Assembly (NCBI GenBank): GCA_003640385.1
Contig: RCAB01000126.1
Coordinates: 1 to 64,000, forward strand
DNA from: Setaria digitata
Lineage: Eukaryota; Nematoda; Chromadorea; Rhabditida; Setariidae
Direction of reading: 5' to 3'
Length of the DNA stretch: 64,000 bases
Shown: positions 13,826 to 26,044 of the stretch, one piece after another
Numbering within the stretch: position 1 is the stretch's first letter
Layout of the letters: every line of letters starts with the position of its first letter
Position numbers and translations under genes: made by a program
The notes under the pieces: model-generated
Told to the model about the DNA's origin: nothing
Database searches by the model: none
What the model saw: the letters and a program-made list of their open reading frames with translations, nothing else

Positions 13826-13901
13826 TTAGAGATGATCGACTGTTGGACTGAGGAAATGGCCTGGAATATATGATCTGAATTGATGAAATATCAAACCTAA
13901 A

Positions 13902-14069
13902 CTAGCTCACGGTAGCTACTGGCTTCTCGTCACGCATTGCATCAAGGACCGTTGCGTGCCCCTCTGCTCTTAAATTTGCCATAGTGCGCCAATCGGAAAT
14001 TATTAGCGTTGCAGCGAATACGGGCCAAATCCATATTGCAAACATTCGTTTAGCAGAAAATCGACTCAT
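13902..14069 (-). CDS. Small single-TM protein upstream of the NDUFB1-like gene
   Basis: Single-exon ORF of 55 residues (MSRFSAKRMFAIWIWPVFAA, then a soluble stretch ending PVATVS). A basic N-terminus is followed by one hydrophobic helix and a short polar tail, which resembles small inner-mitochondrial-membrane proteins. The ATG follows directly on a splice acceptor (GACTTTCAG), which fits trans-splicing. GTGAGC at the 3' end could instead be a donor splicing to the CCTCAG acceptor of the next gene. That would replace the last two codons and read into the NDUFB1 exon in another frame. I favour a two-gene operon. The family is not recognised. Confidence 0.5.
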   Translation of the reverse strand: MSRFSAKRMFAIWIWPVFAATLIISDWRTMANLRAEGHATVLDAMRDEKPVATVS

Positions 14070-14711
14070 CTGAAAGTCACCAAATCAGTTCCTGATAATC
14101 TCGAGAAATGGCTAAAATACTCGATGGAATCAGATGGATGACCTCTTTTAGAGCCTTTCAGAATATCGGGCTACCTAAGAAATCTACAGAGAACATCTAG
14201 CACTTTCCAGAAAATCAAAGAGCATGTAGTTCGTCAAATTCGCTTAACTCTTCACAAATATTTAAGGAATCAGACTAGCCAATCGAACTGGTCCAAAACA
14301 TTTAAAAATCAGTAAAGTAGCGTAAAATCACATATAACAACTTATCATTTATCATAGTTGACGTGTGCTTCTTATCACTCACTAACTTATGGAAAACTGC
14401 CCATCTACCCACAGTAGCAAGAACCCTAAATACAACTACACGACACACTAAATACCAATAAACCAATGTGATTGAGCACAAAGGAGGGAAGGAGGCCGGG
14501 AGGGTAGTTTACCCTTCCCACCGGGTAATTTGAAGACTGGAACACCACCAAAAGGATATTGTTGTAGTGTCCGGTGTTGTGTGCTGATTGGTTGATCTGC
14601 ATTTCCTTCCGGTAATGGCTTTTCCGGTTTCACATTTCGCTCACTCTCCGTTAGCACAGACTCTATTACGATAAGAAAAGACTAATTAATTACAGGCTCG
14701 TATTTAAACAT
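14070..14711. promoter_or_regulatory. Divergent upstream region of KXD1 and the small-TM/NDUFB1 pair
   Basis: About 640 bp between two divergently oriented starts. It includes a notably less AT-rich patch at about 14480-14650 that differs from its surroundings. The minus-strand frame there (14657-14448) has no ATG and no convincing acceptor, so I read the patch as promoter or 5' leader sequence. No specific factor site can be named. Confidence 0.35.
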
Positions 14712-15745
14712 ATGGCTGACACCTGCACACCTTCCACATCAACGAATGCTGGTGAAGAACCTTTACTAGAGGCGCTTATGTCACAAGTTGACCCTGAAGC
14801 GATCGGCACAATCATACAATTACAAAAGAAATCGTAAATTTCCTTCTTGTTCTTGATGCTTAGTACAATTAGGACTTGAGAAGTCTTTAGTGCATTTATT
14901 ACGTTGGAGATGCGTGAAGTCTAATGTGGATAAAACTTCGGATGACGTATACGTACGCAAATTGTTTACTTTCATAAGGAGAGAAAATGAACGTGAAGCA
15001 TCAACTGCATATCACGTGGAAGGAATTTGTCATACGGTTTAGCAATCAGTTTATCATACATGTAAATATGATGAACTTATCAATGCTAGTATGCTGAATG
15101 ATAATTGATACTTTTTGAGATTGGTACATTTCGAGAAAACTAATGAAATGCTGACCAACTGTTGCGCATTATCAGCTCATAGACTTGAGAAGGCACGGAA
15201 AGATTTGGCTGAAAATAGGCAACTAATACTGGAAATGAAATCAGACTTGGAATCTATTTTTCGGCGAATACGCATTTTCAAGCAGAATTACATCAATAAG
15301 TACACTGATGTTTATAAATACTTCGGTAGGTTTATTTTTGTTAAGTTTTAGAACTAGACAATTACTGATCTTTTATTTTCCGTTTTCTACAACATTAACA
15401 AGCATCCAGCGCTGAATTATATCTGTACTATTTGTTGATTATTTCGAAGTTCTTACTTTGTCAAAGTCATTTTTCAATACTATTCCAGGACTTCTATCGC
15501 TATGGAAAAAATATTAAGTAAAAACAAAGTATTGAAACTGTTTTCCGCTTCAAATTTCACTTCACTATGGTAGTATATGTTCTTAGAGTTGGGAATTTCA
15601 TTCTTTGTAATTCCATCGATGTGTTGAAACTTTGGAAGTTCCACTTAGAAATGTAAGATAAATGAACTTTGGCCACTTCTTCATTTCTTTAATACTAATT
15701 ACTAGTTTTTCAGAGCAGCAGTATCGTGGTGAGAAAGAAGAGTGA
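14712..15745 (+). CDS. kxd1: KxDL motif-containing protein 1 (BORC subunit)
   Basis: Three exons, 14712-14833, 15120-15325 and 15714-15745, join in phase to give 119 residues. The signature region has a FEKTNEML stretch (residues 45-52), a coiled-coil helix and the KxDL motif itself (K81-S-D-L84), followed by ESIFRRIR. This matches the family pattern FEKTNEML...MKRDL.SIFRRIR of KXD1. KXD1 is a subunit of BORC, which recruits Arl8 to lysosomes and controls their kinesin-driven movement; it acts on the cytosolic face of lysosomes and related organelles. The gene is convergent with the SREK1IP1-like gene (stops 248 bp apart). The exon-2 acceptor is TTGAG rather than CAG, the least certain junction. 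Confidence 0.88.
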
Positions 15746-15993
15746 GCAGAACAATTGTATAATGAAATTTGCATCAGTCTGAAAGGTGCGGAAAATTGCA
15801 TAATTTTTATGATCAATCTTCAGATATGAATGTAACAAAATTATGATGGACTCTATCAACTTCCGAATCACCAATCCATCAATTATTAACTAGTAGGCAA
15901 ATTTGTTTATACACTTAGTCATTTCTTTTTCAGGTATATAATAAGACTGTTAAAATATGGATATCCAAAAAGAACAATGAATGGCTCGAGATG

Positions 15994-16820
15994 CTATGAA
16001 TGCTTCTCCTTCTTCTTTCCCTTGACCTTATGTTTTCTTGAACTGCTGTGGCTCCTTTTTCGCATTTCATGGTGTTCGTGTTGGTCACATTTTTTACTTT
16101 TTCGTTTTATTTTCCGTCTATTTTCTGTAAATATTAAATTTCTTTTTAAACTTCTTCTTAAAGAAAAGAGTACCCAATCCTTCTTGGAAAGGCCAGCTTT
16201 TTAACATGAATTAATTCACTGTTATGTATCTTATAGACTTAGCATGAACTGAATGGAGATCCATAACAAATCAAGAAAATAATCGACAAGTGTTAGTCAC
16301 ATTTTTATTTTGGATGATGAGCATGAATAATCCTTCAATATGTTCATGGCTGCATGAGAGCGAAGTGAAGTATGATAGCACTACAATTGTATTTGGAACA
16401 GCATGCGTACCTTTCACAGTAAGTGGTGTCTCGTAGTCGGATTCTGAACTGGTGGAAGAAATATCTGCGCTGCTGTTTCCGTTAGGTTTCAAGAAATTGT
16501 AACATTGAAATGGAAGGTGGCCGGGATAACCACATTTTCGACAAGCACCTGTTATCACTTTAATCCTTATCCCACCACACATATATTTGTTAATCTTATC
16601 AATCATAACAATGAAATCTTTTCTTCTGCATTACCGAATTTAGTAAAGGACTTTGAGAGATCGTAATCTACGCAATTTCTTCTAAACTTTAAGATATTTA
16701 GTCAGCAGTAAATAATTTCTACCATTTTTATTTTTACTGTAACGGCAACAGCTTACCTATAGGCATATTCGAATTTCCGGTCGGATTATTCGATAGTTCT
16801 CCATATTCCCACTTTCCCAT
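15994..16820 (-). CDS. srek1ip1: SREK1IP1-like zinc-knuckle splicing-associated protein
   Basis: Three exons, 16820-16757, 16548-16411 and 16124-15994, all phase 1/2 joins, give 110 residues. A short N-terminus leads into a CCHC zinc knuckle (C24-x2-C27-x4-H32-x4-C37; CRKCGYPGHLPFQCYNFL). An acidic, serine-rich stretch (DISSTSSESDYE) follows, then a Lys/Arg/Ser-rich basic tail ending KKKEKHS. This order matches SREK1-interacting protein 1 (P18SRP), with CKKCGYPGHL.F.CRNFL and SSTSSE. That protein is nuclear and thought to act with the SR-related splicing regulator SREK1. The tail is shorter than in the human protein. Confidence 0.88.
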
Positions 16821-19800
16821 ACTGGATAGAAGAATGGATGAAGCTATTTTGAAGAATATCGAATATTTGAGAAACTAAAATGAGTGACTCATCTACTCGT
16901 AATATCAAATGAAAAAATGTTTTAATGATCGAACTAAGAATTGATTGCCCTCTTCCATATATATACAACTGCTCCACTGTATAAAATAGGATCAAGAAAG
17001 ATTTGAAAAAAAAAAAGATAAAGATTCCTTCCTGATCTTATGCATACATAATTGTCCCTCATAATTTACCGAGTTTTTCTTTCTTTTTTTTTTTTTTTTT
17101 TTTTTTTGTATGCTTTTAGCAGCAAGTTTTGGAAATCGCAGGATTTCTCTAAAAGAAATAATATGAAAATGACATTTCATGGGAAATTTATAGATTTTTC
17201 TTTTTTTTTGAAGCAAAAAAAAACATATATTGAAGAAATTATATTAAAGGAATTGTCTAAAATGATACCTGCCCTTTTTGGAAAGAAGGAAAGATCGGTA
17301 AGATAATAGCGCAAACAATCAATTCGTAACACTGAATGAAATGGTAAGGGAGGTGAAGGAGTGGTAAAATTTAGCAGGTAATTCAAAAGATTATCATTTC
17401 AGAACATCATCTGAGCAAGTTTCGGGAACATCGGTAGTAATTTAGGAATTTATTCGTATAATTTGGAATATCAGCCTCGATAGGCATTTCTACTATTACT
17501 TGAACTGTTTGAAGAAATCTCCCGACAATTCCAAACTTCACTACCCATAGATCTTCTTGTTTTTGCCCTACAGATAAACATATCAGGAAAAATCACCCAC
17601 CAACCACCTCAAATAACATCCACCACCATTACAGGATTTTACTTTGAGATGGACGGACTAGTATTTTGCAGTTGGCCGTCTGTTATATAAGAGATTTGTC
17701 CGCGATGTGTTACCGGTATTTCCCATTGCGAATAGAAGATATTTTAACATTCCCAACACAGATGATGATACATTAATGGGAAATTCATAGAAACATTATT
17801 ACAATGCGGAAATGTCTGATTAACTTCTTCAGTGCACCAATGTTGCCCAATCAAATTTCCTTGGCTAAGAATTCAACTTTGCTATTTCGTTGATAAAGGC
17901 TCTCAGTTAATCTGATGTTGATATTTTCCTCTGTTATTTCTTATTCTCTATTTGCATCAAATATGCTTGCCATCTCTATAATGATTATTTTGCTATTTTT
18001 TTTTTCAGTGTTTCAGTTTGATAACGTTATCAGTTAATTCGTTAATTGCTTTTTAATGTAACAACTTTTTGAGCCTTTGAAGAAGTGTGAAAAAAAAAAA
18101 AAAAAAAACCACCGAAATATTGTCTAATTTATCTGATAATAATGTTACAGATCAGCTATAATTCATTATTAGTTGTATGTAGTTGTAATTATTATCTGAA
18201 ATTATCAAAATGCAAAAGTGAAGAAAGATATGAACTTCTATTTCTTCTCTCTGTTTAGCTAAAAATTCAATAAGGACTAATAACGCTTTATCGCTGTCAT
18301 ATCTTACAGATAGGCTATTTTCAATGCTTTAAATTGCCGTAACATCAAGTTACAGTGATGAAATTTATCCGTTTAGATTATTCCAGCAATGGAATAAAAA
18401 GATATCATAGTGATCGTGAAATGTAATTGATAAGCTGATAGAAAAGTGATAGGAGCGGAAAGTTTACTAAATTGTTTTATAATAATAAATGTGCATTCTT
18501 TGAGTTTTTCGCTAGCTGAAATCTTTTTTCTCTTTGAAATTGTTACTCCACTCCGGAAAATAAGTGACAAATACGCATGAGAATTTGTGTTTTTATCAGG
18601 ATGGTGATAAGTTAGCCAGTGAAATTAATAAAAAGTAACTTGATAAAGTATCTAGCGCCAAATGCTTGTTGTATTGTTGAATGAACATTTCAAATCTCAC
18701 TTATCTCGTACAATTGTTAATATGAATCAGAAAAAAAAAAAAAAAAAAAAAAAAAGAAAATGATATAACTGTGCATGCATTTCGGATTGTTAGTGTTTCA
18801 TAGACAATTGTTCGAAGTTATCGAGATTGGATTTTGCTGAAACTTTTGCGCAAAGTTTCAAATTTCAAGGAAACAAAATGGAATTTAAATGAACTCGAAC
18901 ATTTGTCGCATATGAATTTTTTGCACGTTTCCAAATTGTTTTTCAAGAGTAAGCAACGAAAACCGCTGCAGGAAGATTGTAGTGTTATCCAGAAATTTAG
19001 CAGCAGCAAAAATTTGCAATCTCGAAACGGAAGAATCATTGGTTGTTTGGGAATTTTGATTGAAAGGCGATAAAAAAATTTCAAAAATACAAAACTTTCC
19101 TTTCTATTTTCAACTATGCAATGCTAACATTTCGTTTGTTTTCAAAAATTGCTGTCACATGCTGTGCCTTCTTTTACTGATTTATATTGATCAGGAAATA
19201 TATTTATTGCTTGTTATTAAAAAAAAAAAAAAAATTCTTTCTAGAAAAGTTTCAAAAACTATTTTTGAGACGGTGGAAAGAAAACTTTTTTGAATGCTAT
19301 TCAGTGAAACACTTTTGCCAAAAATAACATCTGAATATCTTTCTTATTTCTTATGTAATTTGTGATTTGAAGAAATTTGATTAATGTTCATATGATGGGA
19401 TTAAATATATCTATTTGATTTCGTATATTTGAGTAAAAGGATTCGATGGAATTTGCTCTCAAAAATACTTCATCAAGCAATTTAAAATTACTTGAAATTG
19501 CAATTTGTTTGAAATTTAAAATTTACAAACTTTGAAGGTGACTCATTAGGATCATCCGATGATCTTAATTTTTCCCGATATTGCACAGGCGGCAATGTCA
19601 GTCAGATATATAATTACTACAAATGTGAGATAGCGGTAAAACAAAAGAAAGAGAAGAATATTCAGGTAAGTGATCTTCCTTCCAAATCAGTGTTTATCAT
19701 ACATAATCATCGAATGGTTGCTTGCTATTTTCGTAACAAGGTATTTAGGATAGATTGGTTTGAAAATTTTCTCCAATGAGTGTGTTACTCTTCCAATCCA

Positions 19801-19933
19801 GAACAGAATAAACAATAATTCTTTTGATAAAAATTGTTGGCGTGAAAATGAAGACATATTAGATGAATGTTTTCTTTTTTTTTTTTTTTTTTCCTAAATT
19901 TATCATGGAGAATTAACTTTTTAAGCTAGGATC
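16821..19933. other. Intergenic region, no gene recognised
   Basis: About 3.1 kb with long A/T homopolymers (17085-17108, 18091-18108, 18731-18755, 19219-19234, 19869-19892). Around 18818-19084 both strands have open frames of about 80-88 codons. They are mutual shadows with no splice signals or recognisable motifs. The 3' part should include the promoter of the WIPI gene. Confidence 0.45.
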
Positions 19934-22900
19934 ATGGAGTCCTTGCCAGGATCTTCAAAAGAAACACCTGCGGGAAATGAGGATGAAGCTGAATTGCTAT
20001 ATGTTGATTTCAGTCGTACCACAGAGTAAGTTTAACGTCTTCTACGTAGGTTAGTTAATTTGCCCATAATATTAGAACTATGATTATCATTTGTCACTTT
20101 GATGATGTAAAATGAGGAAAGGAATGCGTATTTTAGAGAAAAAGCTCAGATTGTACAATTAAATGAGTATTCATATTTCTTTCTCGTTTTTTTTTTTTCT
20201 TTTTTTTTTTTATTTTTGTGACAATTTTCTAATTAATCACAAGTCATTTATTAAATCATGCATGATTGTACACTACTTAGTTAATTAATGAACACTACTA
20301 CAGAAGAGTGGCCACTGGTACCGATAACGGATTTACAATTTATAAAATAAGGAATGTTCAACAACCTGCTGTGATGAGTCAAATGTTCAAGCGACCATTT
20401 TCAAAAGATCAAGGAAGAGGTATATTTTATTCTTCATTAATATAATAAATATGAGGAAGGAGCATTAAATGAAAAAAATTACATAAAAAAAATAAAGGAT
20501 TATCTGTCATTATTTTTAAAATGAAATCTTTGTTTTCTCGTTCTTTTTAAACTAACAGTTAGCATTTATTCGGAATAATTATTTCCCAATAATACTCGAA
20601 TTATTCTAATTGTAGTTGTGGATGATGTTATCCTAATTGAATGTTTTAATCCAATACAAATGTTTGCGATGGTACTGAAGAAATACCCGAGGACACTGCA
20701 TTTTTTTGATGCATCAAGAAATACCAGTACAGGCCACCATTTATTCCCCGAAAAAATCCTTAGCGTGAAAGGTTGTTCATCGGTAGAGTGCGTTTCGGTT
20801 TCAAATCAAATTGAATTCCTTTTTTCTTGTCCTGTAAACTATTATTTTTTCACTACTAATTACATGGCCTAAATTACATTTAATCAAAAACCCTTATAGA
20901 AACTTTAATATTTAAAAGTTTTAAGATATAAATTAATTAATTTTCTCACTTAAAATTTTTTCCGTCTCAAGAAGTTCTAATTGGGAATTAATTTGTTATT
21001 TCATTTTGGTAGGTAATGAGACCAAATTGTTAAAATGTATTTTCTTTATTACACGTAATGGTAATTAAAACTTAGTCATATAAATACCATTTAAGTTGAG
21101 GGAATCATAAATGACTAACGAATTCTTTCGAATACATAAAACAGAATACATAAATTGCAGATCATAGCCGTCGGTCTTGAGACTGAAGTTCATGCATTTT
21201 CTATATGTCGGGTAAGCTATTTTTTTTTAAAGATTCTGCTATTTAAAACACTTATTTTCAACGTATTTTATTATATTTGATTAATCAATGACTAAATATA
21301 GACAGAAATTTAATTAATTGCTTAATAATCTTACTGCCTCTCTTTTTTTTTTTTTGATGCTAAAGACAAAGATGATCTCTAACAGGAGAAAAAAGAGCAA
21401 CGATAAACATTTCTATTTTGATTTTTTTTTTTTTTTTTTTTTTTCAGAGCAACTTTGAAAGTCTTGATGGTTATAGTAGACTAGTGAAACTTAGTCTTCC
21501 ACTGAACTGTTCTGCTGTTATGGATATGACAGGTGAAGAAAGACCTCATTTGGCTTATCCGGATTCAGATACTAATGGTATCGGTATGTTAATGAATTTT
21601 ATTATTAATTCCTTCTTATCATAGCAAAGATTGAGAATTATTGTAAAAACTTGGAGATTCGACAAAACTCGTTGGTAAAACCTCTTTTTTTGTACTAATT
21701 ACGTAACCTTAAGCTTGCAAGACCTAGATTAACTGTTAAATCACTAGTAAATAGTGACAATGAGACTCTGTTAACTATTACTTGATGTTACTGTTGTCGT
21801 GTTCATAGTGGTAATTTAGTTGCCGTTCACGATATTGACTCAAGATCATATCCAAAACGAGTAATGAATGCTCACAACCACCCAATCGCTGCGTTACGTT
21901 TCAACGATGAAGCTACGTTACTTGCCACGGCATCAACCATCGCTACTGTTGTTCGTGTTCATGACGTCCGTAAAAATGAATGCCTGTTTGTGTTCCGTAG
22001 AGGAATTGCCCGGTAACGATTTTCCACTTTGATGATGAGGAAAATAATTTTCTAAAAAATAAATCCGTGATATTTACGTGATAATATAATAAATGTAAAA
22101 TTTGAATATCTGAAGGTTTGAAATGAAACTTTAATTCTTCTGAGATTGCACTAACACATTCCATCAAAAAGATCATACACTTTTTTGTTTTCCACTAACT
22201 AATTATGATCGAAGGTTTAGGAATGATATAACAACAGTGCATATTTTATGGAAAATATTGAATCGAACGACACATTTGATAGAAATGGCACTAATCAATA
22301 TGAAATGATGCAAATTAGCATTAACTGATAAAACATCTGATAAAGTCTTAAATGAATAACAGGAAATGTTACATTACCTAACCCGAAAAAACGTACTATT
22401 AAGAGTTAATTGAATGAATGACTCTTCAGGTCTGTAACCGTACATTCGATGGCTTTTAGTTCTGATTCCGTCTTCCTTTGCTTAAGCAGTAATACTGAAA
22501 CTGTTCATGTCTTCAAACTGGAAGGACCACTGCCTAAAGTTCTTCAACTGGAAGAAGAAGTAGCACTGAAAACAAAGTTAGTTTAATTTTCTTACAAAAA
22601 AAATTCATCTACAAATTGATCGTTTCTTTTTCTTTTGTTTTATTAGCGGCCATTTAAAATATTTAAAAAAACTGGGTTCAAGAATTATTGGAAATTTTTT
22701 ATTCCATCTATGACAACTTATATATACCATGCTTGTTTTTAGGCCCATATCGTACAATGCTGAGCCACCAGGATGGTATGATTATTTGGCTGACACTACT
22801 CGTAGTGCAGCCGAATATCTGGCGCCAGCACGAGATTTTGCTTCAGCATTTTTGCCAGAAACTGCAAAGAGAAATGTGGCCACTTTGCGAATGTATATGC

Positions 22901-23175
22901 CTACAAATTTCTTTTTTTCCGAAATATTAATCAATCGAGTCGATTTAAAATCCAACTGCCACTGATATATTGTTATTCTGTCATGAGATATTACTTAATT
23001 TCGAATCACCTCCAGAATTTAATTTGAACTTTTTTTTTTCAGGATTGATGATAAACTGCACATACTAGTTGCTAATTCTAAGAAGAAATTCTTTGTATTT
23101 GAGGTCCAAGCAGAAGGTGGCACTGCTCTATTGAAGCATGAACTCAGACTTCCGGCTACTGTATTGATAAACTAA
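19934..23175 (+). CDS. atg-18: WIPI / ATG18 family PROPPIN (WD-repeat autophagy protein)
   Basis: Nine exons in continuous phase: 19934-20025, 20304-20419, 20616-20782, 21161-21211, 21448-21583, 21820-22012, 22430-22576, 22743-22892, 23043-23175; 394 residues. After an acidic N-terminus come WD-type blades: [64 protein letters not shown] and [14 protein letters not shown]. The phosphoinositide-binding motif FRRG is present at about 246-249, preceded by [14 protein letters not shown]. This is diagnostic of PROPPINs (WIPI1/2, yeast Atg18), which bind PI3P and PI(3,5)P2 through two sites flanking the two Arg residues and act at the isolation membrane. The order and spacing fit WIPI1/2 better than WIPI3/4. 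The end may instead splice at GTATTG to an exon at 23431 (ANQ, stop). Confidence 0.9.
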
Positions 23176-24784
23176 CTATTTTCCATCACTTCTTTCTATT
23201 TAAATTTTAATCGGAACTACTTCCAATTTCGATATTGTAATTTAAAAAGAAAAAAATGCTAAAGCCTAATATCATCCTTGCACGAAAACATAGCTGGAAA
23301 ATATCAGTCACTGAAAAGTTCAAATATGCTACATCTTCGTTATAAAAAAAAACCAAATCACTTCCTTTGTCCTAAATTTTTGAAAGAATTGATAAATTTT
23401 CATTACAAATATCTTAAATATTTCTTTCAGGCAAATCAGTAAGCTCAGTTTCGATAGCAACGACTCAATGAAATTACAGAAATTAGTGAAAACCTAACAG
23501 TCCAAATCGTATCTTCATCATATCGGCCACAAAATTACGGAGTTCACTTTTTCATTATTTGAAGGATGTAAATTTTTTTCATTTTCGATTATTACTACTT
23601 CTGAGGCAAACAACACTGCGTGTAGAATTAGCTAAAGAATTTAAGCAGCCAATTCAAAATATCACTTACGACAGAGTGGCAGCATCCTTACGATAGTTAT
23701 GTTACCACTGATGAAATTGTTTGTTTATCTTAACAGGGGAATAATACCTACATTCCAAGTTGACTACAATCCAATTTCATATAAGCAGCTTATCAACTTG
23801 TCTTATTTTACTTAGCTAGTCACTTCATTCCTTACATATATTTATATTCAGGTTTTTTCTTTTATTGGTATATTTGAATGGAATTTTGTATTGCTTGTAT
23901 TGCTTAGCTCAACATGTATTGATGATATTCATTGTTTCTCACATGACACTTTTCTTTATTTTGAGTTATGAAGCAGTCAGGTACTCGAATTATTATTATG
24001 AATAAATACTGCTCGATAAAATGCAATGTGCAACTTGTTTTCTAAGCTTTGTTTTCGCGTAGTATTGGAAGGTGTTAAAAGATAGGCCTGGAAAACAGAT
24101 ATTTCGTATGAAATTCGTGTAATCAAAGTAGTGAAAATCAAACGAATTAGACTCAATTAGGAAGCCTAAAAAGGAGTATTTCGAAATTCCGCAAGTAATA
24201 GTGGGTGAGTACTGATTAATTAAGAACAATTAATGCCACAAAGGTACTAATCAACCGTATACATTTCTGTAACTTGCCATTTAGGGTAATGAGCTGCTGG
24301 AGAAATTTGTGATTTGCTTATAAATCATATATATAAATAAGACTAATTCCGGAAAACTTACAACATAGGAACGATGAAAATTTTGTAACTACCCAGTATT
24401 CCTGTTGTGTAGCTATGAACTCACAAGCAACATTTTGCTTGAATATAATGATAATATAAAGTGAAACTAATTATAATCTAAGTAATGCGAGACTGACTTA
24501 TCACTTCAAACAGTAATTTGATGCATTTATGATTACTAGAATAATACGATACTAACTGGTCAGCAAAATTTAAACAAAAAAAAAAAAAAGTAAAAGTAGG
24601 GAAGCTGAGCAGCACCAACGGCAAAAACTGAGACTTGTTTTCTGTTATAAGGAACAGTAAAAGCGAAAATGAATGTCGCGTACTTTACAGAAGAAATGAC
24701 TTCAAAAATTTGCATCTTTTTCTTTTTTAACAACTTATGTCGCATTCAATATTCGTTCATATATATATATATGTATATACATAT

Positions 24785-24822
24785 AATCTTAAATATATAT
24801 ATATATATATATTTAAGATTTA
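24785..24822. repeat. AT-repeat palindrome
   Basis: AATCTTAAA, then alternating TA for about 20 nt, then TTTAAGATT. The whole forms a perfect palindrome able to extrude as a cruciform. A second TA run (24762-24772) precedes it. Likely a microsatellite with symmetric flanks. Confidence 0.7.
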
Positions 24823-24920
24823 AGTGATGCAGTGATAATAAACAAGGGAATAACCATGAAAGGGAAATCTAAGAAACTAAATAATCCGAGCAAATATTCG
24901 TTTGGGATCACGAGAGACCT

Positions 24921-24966
24921 ACAATACCTGACATTAATAATCAACAATACCTGACATTAATAATTT
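24921..24966. repeat. 23-bp tandem duplication
   Basis: ACAATACCTGACATTAATAAT occurs twice in direct succession, starting at 24921 and 24944. It abuts the 3' end of the GET1 gene and probably lies in its 3' UTR. Confidence 0.8.
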
Positions 24967-24969
24967 CTA

Positions 24970-26044
24970 TTACATCTTCAACTTCGTGACACCGTATGGT
25001 TTTGAATATGCAGTTTTCCAAACAAATGTTACAAGTGACAAAAATGAGAAAAGCGTCATCGGCGTACCTGAAATCCAGAAATAATCATTGTTCTTCCATG
25101 GTTTCCAAATTAGTACGAAATTTCACAAGTTTAAGCATTATAACGTAACTTCCACTTAATTGAAGCTTCAACAGTCCTTACCTTCAATTTTGTCATCGCC
25201 ACTAATCGGTGCCGAAATATTAGGAATGTAGAGCAGAAAGTTAAAAGGCCAAAAATATGAAGAATTAATATATCCAATTATAACATTACGAGAGTAAATC
25301 ATCAGTGAGATAGCTACAAACTGGATGATTATTCCGCTAACAACCAGTAGCAACGTGGATAAAATGCCGGACTCTTTCTCACGTTCCACTGCTATAAGTA
25401 ATTTGAATCAAGTAAAAATCATTATAATAGCAAATTTAGTGTCTCAACCAAATTCATACTGGACCTCAAGATACCAACTCGTCTGTGATTATAGTCTCAG
25501 CTGATTTAAACGATCTTAAATGATTTTGTTACTAACACAAGAGGCCAAGAAATCAAAGTTTTCATAATTGTAGGAATATTCTGGCTAAAGGAAAGAACTC
25601 ATTTAAGAGATGGCTCTAAAAGATAGCTCACTCAAAGCATTCAAATCAGCCAGCAGTTGTTTCAAATTTCGTTCTTTTTTGAAATAAGCGGCAAAATGAG
25701 CGGTTGGTGAGAGCATATCCAACTCGGATTTCATTTCCTTTATCTGCAGTGTCAAAGCTTCGATTCGGGAATCCATTTTATTGCAAAGAATTCTTTGAGG
25801 AAGTAATAATTTCAGCTGAAGAAAAACCTTGTGTAAATAATTCATCAGTTCAGAGTTCCCATTGAAATTTTTTAAAATATTCAGACACCAAACATGAATT
25901 TACCATTTTGGCACTTTATTCACTAATAAGGAAAGAAAAAAAAAAAACAGTAAATCGATAGCCAACCTTCCTTGCAAGCCACCGTGTGAATACCATCCAA
26001 TGCGCGAATATGTAAACTGCAAAGAAACATGCCAAAACATTCAT
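24970..26044 (-). CDS. get1: GET1/WRB-like receptor for tail-anchored protein insertion
   Basis: Four exons, 26044-25967, 25815-25632, 25391-25182 and 25067-24970, join in phase to give 189 residues (human WRB is 174). The order of elements is TM1 (about 3-22), LKLLLPQRIL, a cytosolic coiled coil (about 37-88, with MKSELDMLSP, a HFA.Y.K.ER segment and LKQLLADL), TM2 (about 96-116), a loop, then TM3 near the C-terminus (about 160-176). This matches WRB (LRILLP; M..EL; D.FA.YA.LERK...L...L). GET1/WRB pairs with GET2/CAML in the ER membrane to receive tail-anchored proteins from the GET3 ATPase; the coiled coil is the GET3 docking surface. The first exon is the least conserved part and its start is inferred from phase. 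Confidence 0.83.

Larger units (their letters stand above)
23176..24969. other. Intergenic region between convergent genes
   Basis: About 1.8 kb between the stops of the WIPI gene and the minus-strand GET1 gene. It contains the AT palindrome at 24785-24822 and a 23-bp tandem duplication at 24921-24966 near the GET1 3' end. I see no gene. Confidence 0.5.

Noticed and set aside
14448..14657. 69-codon minus-strand ORF with Pro/Gly-rich translation
   Set aside because: No ATG in frame, a stop shortly upstream, and no donor/acceptor phase that joins it to the 55-residue gene; more likely promoter composition.
18818..19084. Overlapping 80-88 codon ORFs on both strands
   Set aside because: Mutual shadows in compositionally simple DNA, without splice sites or protein motifs.
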